DNA from: Nanobdellota archaeon
Lineage (GTDB): Archaea > Nanobdellota > Nanobdellia > Woesearchaeales > UBA9642
Length of the DNA stretch: 64,000 bases
Reading direction: 5' to 3'
NCBI GenBank assembly: GCA_021813435.1
Contig: JAKAKR010000013.1
Coordinates: forward strand, 1 to 64,000
The notes under the pieces were generated by a model that was not told the DNA's origin, did no database searches, and worked only from the letters and a program-made list of their open reading frames with translations. Both the position numbers and the translations under genes were made by a program. This document shows, piece after piece, positions 60,301 through 64,000 of this stretch (position 1 is its first letter; every line of letters starts with the position of its first letter).

Positions 60301-60358
60301 GCAAAAGACTATTCCCTAATGCTAACCTACTCGCACTCACACACGGCTCATCCATGAT
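60301..60358 (+). repeat. Right-arm direct repeat copy 2 (terminal attR-like)
   Basis: GCAAAAGACTATTCCCTAATGCTAACCTACTCGCACTCACACACGGCTCATCCATGAT. Confidence 0.8.
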
Positions 60359-60429
60359 AAATTGATGATGAGCATTATCTGAAAACAAATAGAAAAAAAC
60401 GAATAGAAAAAGATAGTAATGAAAAAGAT

Positions 60430-60897
60430 TTAATCGAGCTTGAATCCTTTCATGATCTTGTCGAATTTGCGGTTGAGTTCCTGCAATTCATGACGGATAC
60501 TCTCCATCTCCTGCGAGCAGTCAGAAGCACGAGGGACGAATTCGCGGGATCTTTCGCGCGGCATAAATCGTTCAGAACCGCCTGCATGTTGTTCTCCAGG
60601 ACTGTCCCTAAAACAGCTTCGGCAATAGATTGGTTTATTGCCCGAAGGTTTGAATGGGACGTCGCATTTCCTGCCGCATTTTGCGCAGGTCGTCGCGTGC
60701 AGTTCAAATCCGTTCGGAGTCTTTTTTGGGGTTGACATTGAAGTCTCGCGCCTATCGAATCGTTCTCGCGGTCGTGATTCTGTAAAAGAGTTTCGGGAAT
60801 GATCATCGGATCGTGATTCCCGATTAAACCGCTTGGGGCTGCGAGCATTTTGCGGTTTAGAATTAAATTGTTTTGCACGGTTAAAAGTTTTTTTCAT
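60430..60897 (-). CDS. CxxCxC zinc-binding protein with Arg/Ser-rich tails
   Basis: ATTCAKCGRKCDVPFKPSGNKPIYCRSCF. Confidence 0.7.
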   Translation of the reverse strand: MKKTFNRAKQFNSKPQNARSPKRFNRESRSDDHSRNSFTESRPRERFDRRETSMSTPKKTPNGFELHATTCAKCGRKCDVPFKPSGNKPIYCRSCFRDSPGEQHAGGSERFMPRERSREFVPRASDCSQEMESIRHELQELNRKFDKIMKGFKLD

Positions 60898-61031
60898 AAA
60901 GGCACCTTTTTTAGCAATATAATGGACGTATAGTGCAGAAAAACAGATGGGTTTATAAACGTATGCACAGCGGCGCTGCAGATGATAAAAACCGTCTATT
61001 TTTTAAATTCGAAATGATGCCGTGATAAGGC

Positions 61032-63593
61032 ATGAAAACAGACAAGGAATTGAAGAAAGAATTCAAGCTCATCGCAAGCAAGAATCCTGAAAAGTATTAT
61101 GCGGTAAGTGTCCTTGAAAAAGAGGGGTTCAAACGCGCGCAGTGCACGCATTGTAAAAAATTCTATTGGTCAATCGAAAAACGAGAGGTGTGTGGCGATT
61201 CTGAATGCATGCAGGGCGTTACATTATTCCAGAAGAATCCTCAGCGTCATGCATTAACATATATCGAGGTTTGGGAAACATTCAAAAAACACTTTCAACA
61301 CCTCGGGTACACACCTATTAATCGGTATCCGGTTGTTGCCAAGTGGAATCCCACGACGGATTTTACCATTGCATCCATTGCAGCATTCCAGCCGTATGTG
61401 GTTTCTGGAGAGACTGATCCTCCGGCAAAAAAACTTGTCATCCCGCAATTCTGTCTCAGGTTCGGCGACATTGATAATGTCGGAATCACTGGCTCGCACT
61501 GCACGGGTTTTGTCATGATTGGCCAGCACGCATTTGTACGGCCAGAGGAGTGGGATCAGGCGCAGTTCTTTACAGACCTTTACCAATATGTCACAACAAT
61601 TGTCGGCCTGAGCAAGGATGAACTGGTATTGCATGAGGATGCCTGGGCTGGCGGCGGAAATTTTGGTCCCTGCATGGAATTCTTCTCGAATGGGATTGAA
61701 TTGTTCAATCAAGTCTATATGATGTATGAGCATCGCGACGAGGGTGATAAGGAGCTCGGGCTCAAGGTCCTTGATATGGGTCTTGGGATGGAGCGTATTG
61801 CCTGGTTCAGCCAGGGGACGCCTACGCTCTATGATGCAGTGTTTCCTCCGGTGCTTGAATATCTCAAGGATGTTACTCGCGTGGAATTTGATGCAGCACT
61901 ATTCAAAAAGTTTGCAGCATACTCTTCAATGCTCAATATTGATGAGACAGAAAATATTGACAAGGCATGGGAGGATGTTGCGGCAAAAGTCGGGGTAGAG
62001 ACTGCAACACTCAAGGAAAAGATCATGCCTATGACTGCAATCTACAGCATTGCAGAGCATTCCCGCGCGCTCCTGTTTGCAATCACTGATGGCGGGCTTC
62101 CCAGCAATGTCGGCGGATTCTATAACCTGCGGGTGATCTTCCGGAGGATGATGTCATTTATGGATAAGTTCGGATGGAGTGATGTGATAGAATTGAAAAA
62201 AATCCTCCGATTGCATGCACAATTCCTTGAACCGATATTTCCTGAACTCCAGGATTCTGCAAGTGAAGTCGCTGAGATTCTTGCGTTCGAAAAAAAGAAG
62301 TATGAGGAGAGCCGTGAGCGTGCAGGAAACATCATCAAGAATATCATTGCAAAAAATGAGGGGATCACAACCCAAAGACTCATCGAGCTTTATGATAGCC
62401 ACGGCATCAATCCTGAGGAATTACGGCAGGAAGCGGCAAAAAATAATTTCACCATCGATGTTCCGGACAATTTTTATGCCCGGGTTGCAGAACTCCACGA
62501 GGAGGAAGCGACACAATTGCGTGAGGTGCAAAAGACCCAGACCAAACGCGAAAAACATTATGACATCGACCCGCAGGCAAAGACCGAAGCGTTGTATTAT
62601 GACCATTATGATCTCATTGATTTCAAGGCAACAGTCCTCACTATCATCCATGATACTGCAGAAAACAATTTCAAGGTCGTTCTGGACAAGACTGCATTCT
62701 ATCCGACTTCTGGCGGGCAATTGCATGATACCGGAACCATCAATAAATGCAGGGTCCGTGATATCTTCAAGCAGGGCGCAGTCATCATCCATGTACTCGA
62801 TCATGTCGACTTCCATGAGCGGCAGGTGGTGCACGGACGAATTGATTTTGACCGACGCATGCAGCTTGCGCAGCATCATACGGGAACCCATATCCTCAAC
62901 GGCGCTGCACGAAAAATCCTGGGCAATCATATCTGGCAGGCTGGCGCTGCAAAGACACTGGAGAAAGCAAGACTTGATATCACGCACTATGAGAATCTCT
63001 CTCAAGAGCAGATCACTGCAATTGAGCAGCTTGCAAATAAGATCATCAAGGAAAATCTTCCGGTCTATAAGACATTCATGAAGCGCAGCCTTGCAGAGGC
63101 AAAGTATGGTTTCCGGCTCTATCAGGGCGGGGCAATTCCCGGCAAGGAACTGCGTGTGGTAGATATCATGGGTTTTGACGTCGAGGCATGCGGAGGAACG
63201 CACCTTGATATCACCGGTGACGTCGGGCAGATCAAGATTCTCAAGACCACAAAGATCCAGGACGGGATTGTGCGCATTGAGTTTGTTGCCGGTATTGCTG
63301 CAGAAAAGAATCGCGAACAGAATACTGAATCACTTGAGGAACTTGCAAAAATCCTTAACTGCACTTCGCGGCAGATTCCTGCACGCGCGCTCGAACTCTT
63401 TGAACTCTGGAAAAAGATTGTCAAGAAGGGCGCAAAAGAGGAGTTCAAGCTTACCACTACGCAGGAGACTGATGAACCTGAAGAGAAAATTCTTGCAAGC
63501 ACTGCAACACTGCTGCGCACGCAGCCAGAGAATGTGATGAAAACAGTCGAGCGGTTCCTGCGCGAAATCTACGAGAAGAATAAACCGCAATGA
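61032..63593 (+). CDS. alaS: Alanyl-tRNA synthetase, archaeal type
   Basis: CGDSECMQGVTLFQKNPQRHALTYIEVWETFKKHFQHLGYTPINRYPVVAKW…GGGNFGPCMEFF…HHTGTHILNGAARKILG…VDIMGFDVEACGGTHLD. Confidence 0.96.
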   Translation: MKTDKELKKEFKLIASKNPEKYYAVSVLEKEGFKRAQCTHCKKFYWSIEKREVCGDSECMQGVTLFQKNPQRHALTYIEVWETFKKHFQHLGYTPINRYPVVAKWNPTTDFTIASIAAFQPYVVSGETDPPAKKLVIPQFCLRFGDIDNVGITGSHCTGFVMIGQHAFVRPEEWDQAQFFTDLYQYVTTIVGLSKDELVLHEDAWAGGGNFGPCMEFFSNGIELFNQVYMMYEHRDEGDKELGLKVLDMGLGMERIAWFSQGTPTLYDAVFPPVLEYLKDVTRVEFDAALFKKFAAYSSMLNIDETENIDKAWEDVAAKVGVETATLKEKIMPMTAIYSIAEHSRALLFAITDGGLPSNVGGFYNLRVIFRRMMSFMDKFGWSDVIELKKILRLHAQFLEPIFPELQDSASEVAEILAFEKKKYEESRERAGNIIKNIIAKNEGITTQRLIELYDSHGINPEELRQEAAKNNFTIDVPDNFYARVAELHEEEATQLREVQKTQTKREKHYDIDPQAKTEALYYDHYDLIDFKATVLTIIHDTAENNFKVVLDKTAFYPTSGGQLHDTGTINKCRVRDIFKQGAVIIHVLDHVDFHERQVVHGRIDFDRRMQLAQHHTGTHILNGAARKILGNHIWQAGAAKTLEKARLDITHYENLSQEQITAIEQLANKIIKENLPVYKTFMKRSLAEAKYGFRLYQGGAIPGKELRVVDIMGFDVEACGGTHLDITGDVGQIKILKTTKIQDGIVRIEFVAGIAAEKNREQNTESLEELAKILNCTSRQIPARALELFELWKKIVKKGAKEEFKLTTTQETDEPEEKILASTATLLRTQPENVMKTVERFLREIYEKNKPQ

Positions 63594-63619
63594 CGCAAAA
63601 GTACCGCGATGCGCGGGGA

Positions 63620-64000
63620 TTAATGCACTAACCGCGTATAGATAATATCACTGAGTATCTTCCAATTCTCGACCCTGAAGACATATTCTCCGGTGTAGCG
63701 GGCCGCTTTTGCAACGAGCTGTTCTTTGGCATGCAGATCCTCGGTGGAGAGCAGTTCAGTATCATAATGCGTGATATCATTCCACGGCTGGCGGAATAGA
63801 AAGACAGGAATCTTCTCCTGCGCGTACGCGAGCGCAATCTCAAGATTGTCCTCAAATGCAACCGCAACATTTTTTTCCAAAGCTTTCTCGACCTTTTGGC
63901 GGGTAAGCAGGACATTCTGTGCAGGGATTGAAAGACTATGTTTTGCAACATAGGATAATGTCTTTTCTAGCGGGTTGTCATAAAAATCTGTTGAACGCGA
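63620..64000 (-). CDS. HAD-like hydrolase, partial (continues past window edge)
   Basis: VAFEDNLEIALAYAQEKIPVFLFRQPWN resembles the C-terminal HAD motif region of NT5C-like proteins; frame open to position 64000. Confidence 0.55.
   Translation of the reverse strand, partial: SRSTDFYDNPLEKTLSYVAKHSLSIPAQNVLLTRQKVEKALEKNVAVAFEDNLEIALAYAQEKIPVFLFRQPWNDITHYDTELLSTEDLHAKEQLVAKAARYTGEYVFRVENWKILSDIIYTRLVH

Larger units (their letters stand above)
55932..60350. mobile_element. Cassette B: tRNA-associated integrated element carrying lrp-like + hydGEF
   Basis: Bounded by internal att-like junction (55921) and terminal right-arm repeat (60301-60358). Confidence 0.6.

Noticed and set aside
1-64000. 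CRISPR array or cas genes
   Set aside because: No regularly spaced repeat array and no ORF with recognisable Cas motifs; the two HUH transposases have no TnpB/IscB partner.

Overview
This window is archaeal chromosomal DNA, most likely from a DPANN/Woesearchaeota-like lineage. The evidence is archaeal RpoL and RpoF(Rpb4), eL15, eL21, eL31, eL39, eS19, Cbf5, Pth2, an archaeal-type AlaRS, XPD-family helicase, intron-containing tRNAs without encoded CCA, and many QITIF-type secreted proteins. About 0-46 kb is mostly housekeeping. It includes a 15.7 kb minus-strand cluster of giant surface proteins (8.0-23.8 kb) with a duplicated giant-protein + QITIF-protein module. The standout region is 46.7-60.36 kb. 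Two DNA cassettes appear to be stacked in tandem at the 3' end of an intron-containing tRNA. They are marked by a 96-bp left-arm repeat (46720-46815 and 55921-56016) and a 58-bp right-arm repeat (55878-55935 and 60301-60358), all centred on the tRNA 3' terminus GGCTCRTCCA. I recognise no integrase inside. Cassette A carries an AT-rich, tightly overlapping seven-gene operon: cupin, beta-RFAP-synthase-like GHMP protein, P-loop kinase, B12-type radical SAM, CCA-like nucleotidyltransferase, second radical SAM, PHP phosphoesterase. No pathway I know matches it. Cassette B carries a divergent Lrp-family regulator and a complete hydG-hydE-hydF [FeFe]-hydrogenase maturation operon, with no hydrogenase catalytic subunit in the window. 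All coordinates and identities come from manual reading; no database search was run.
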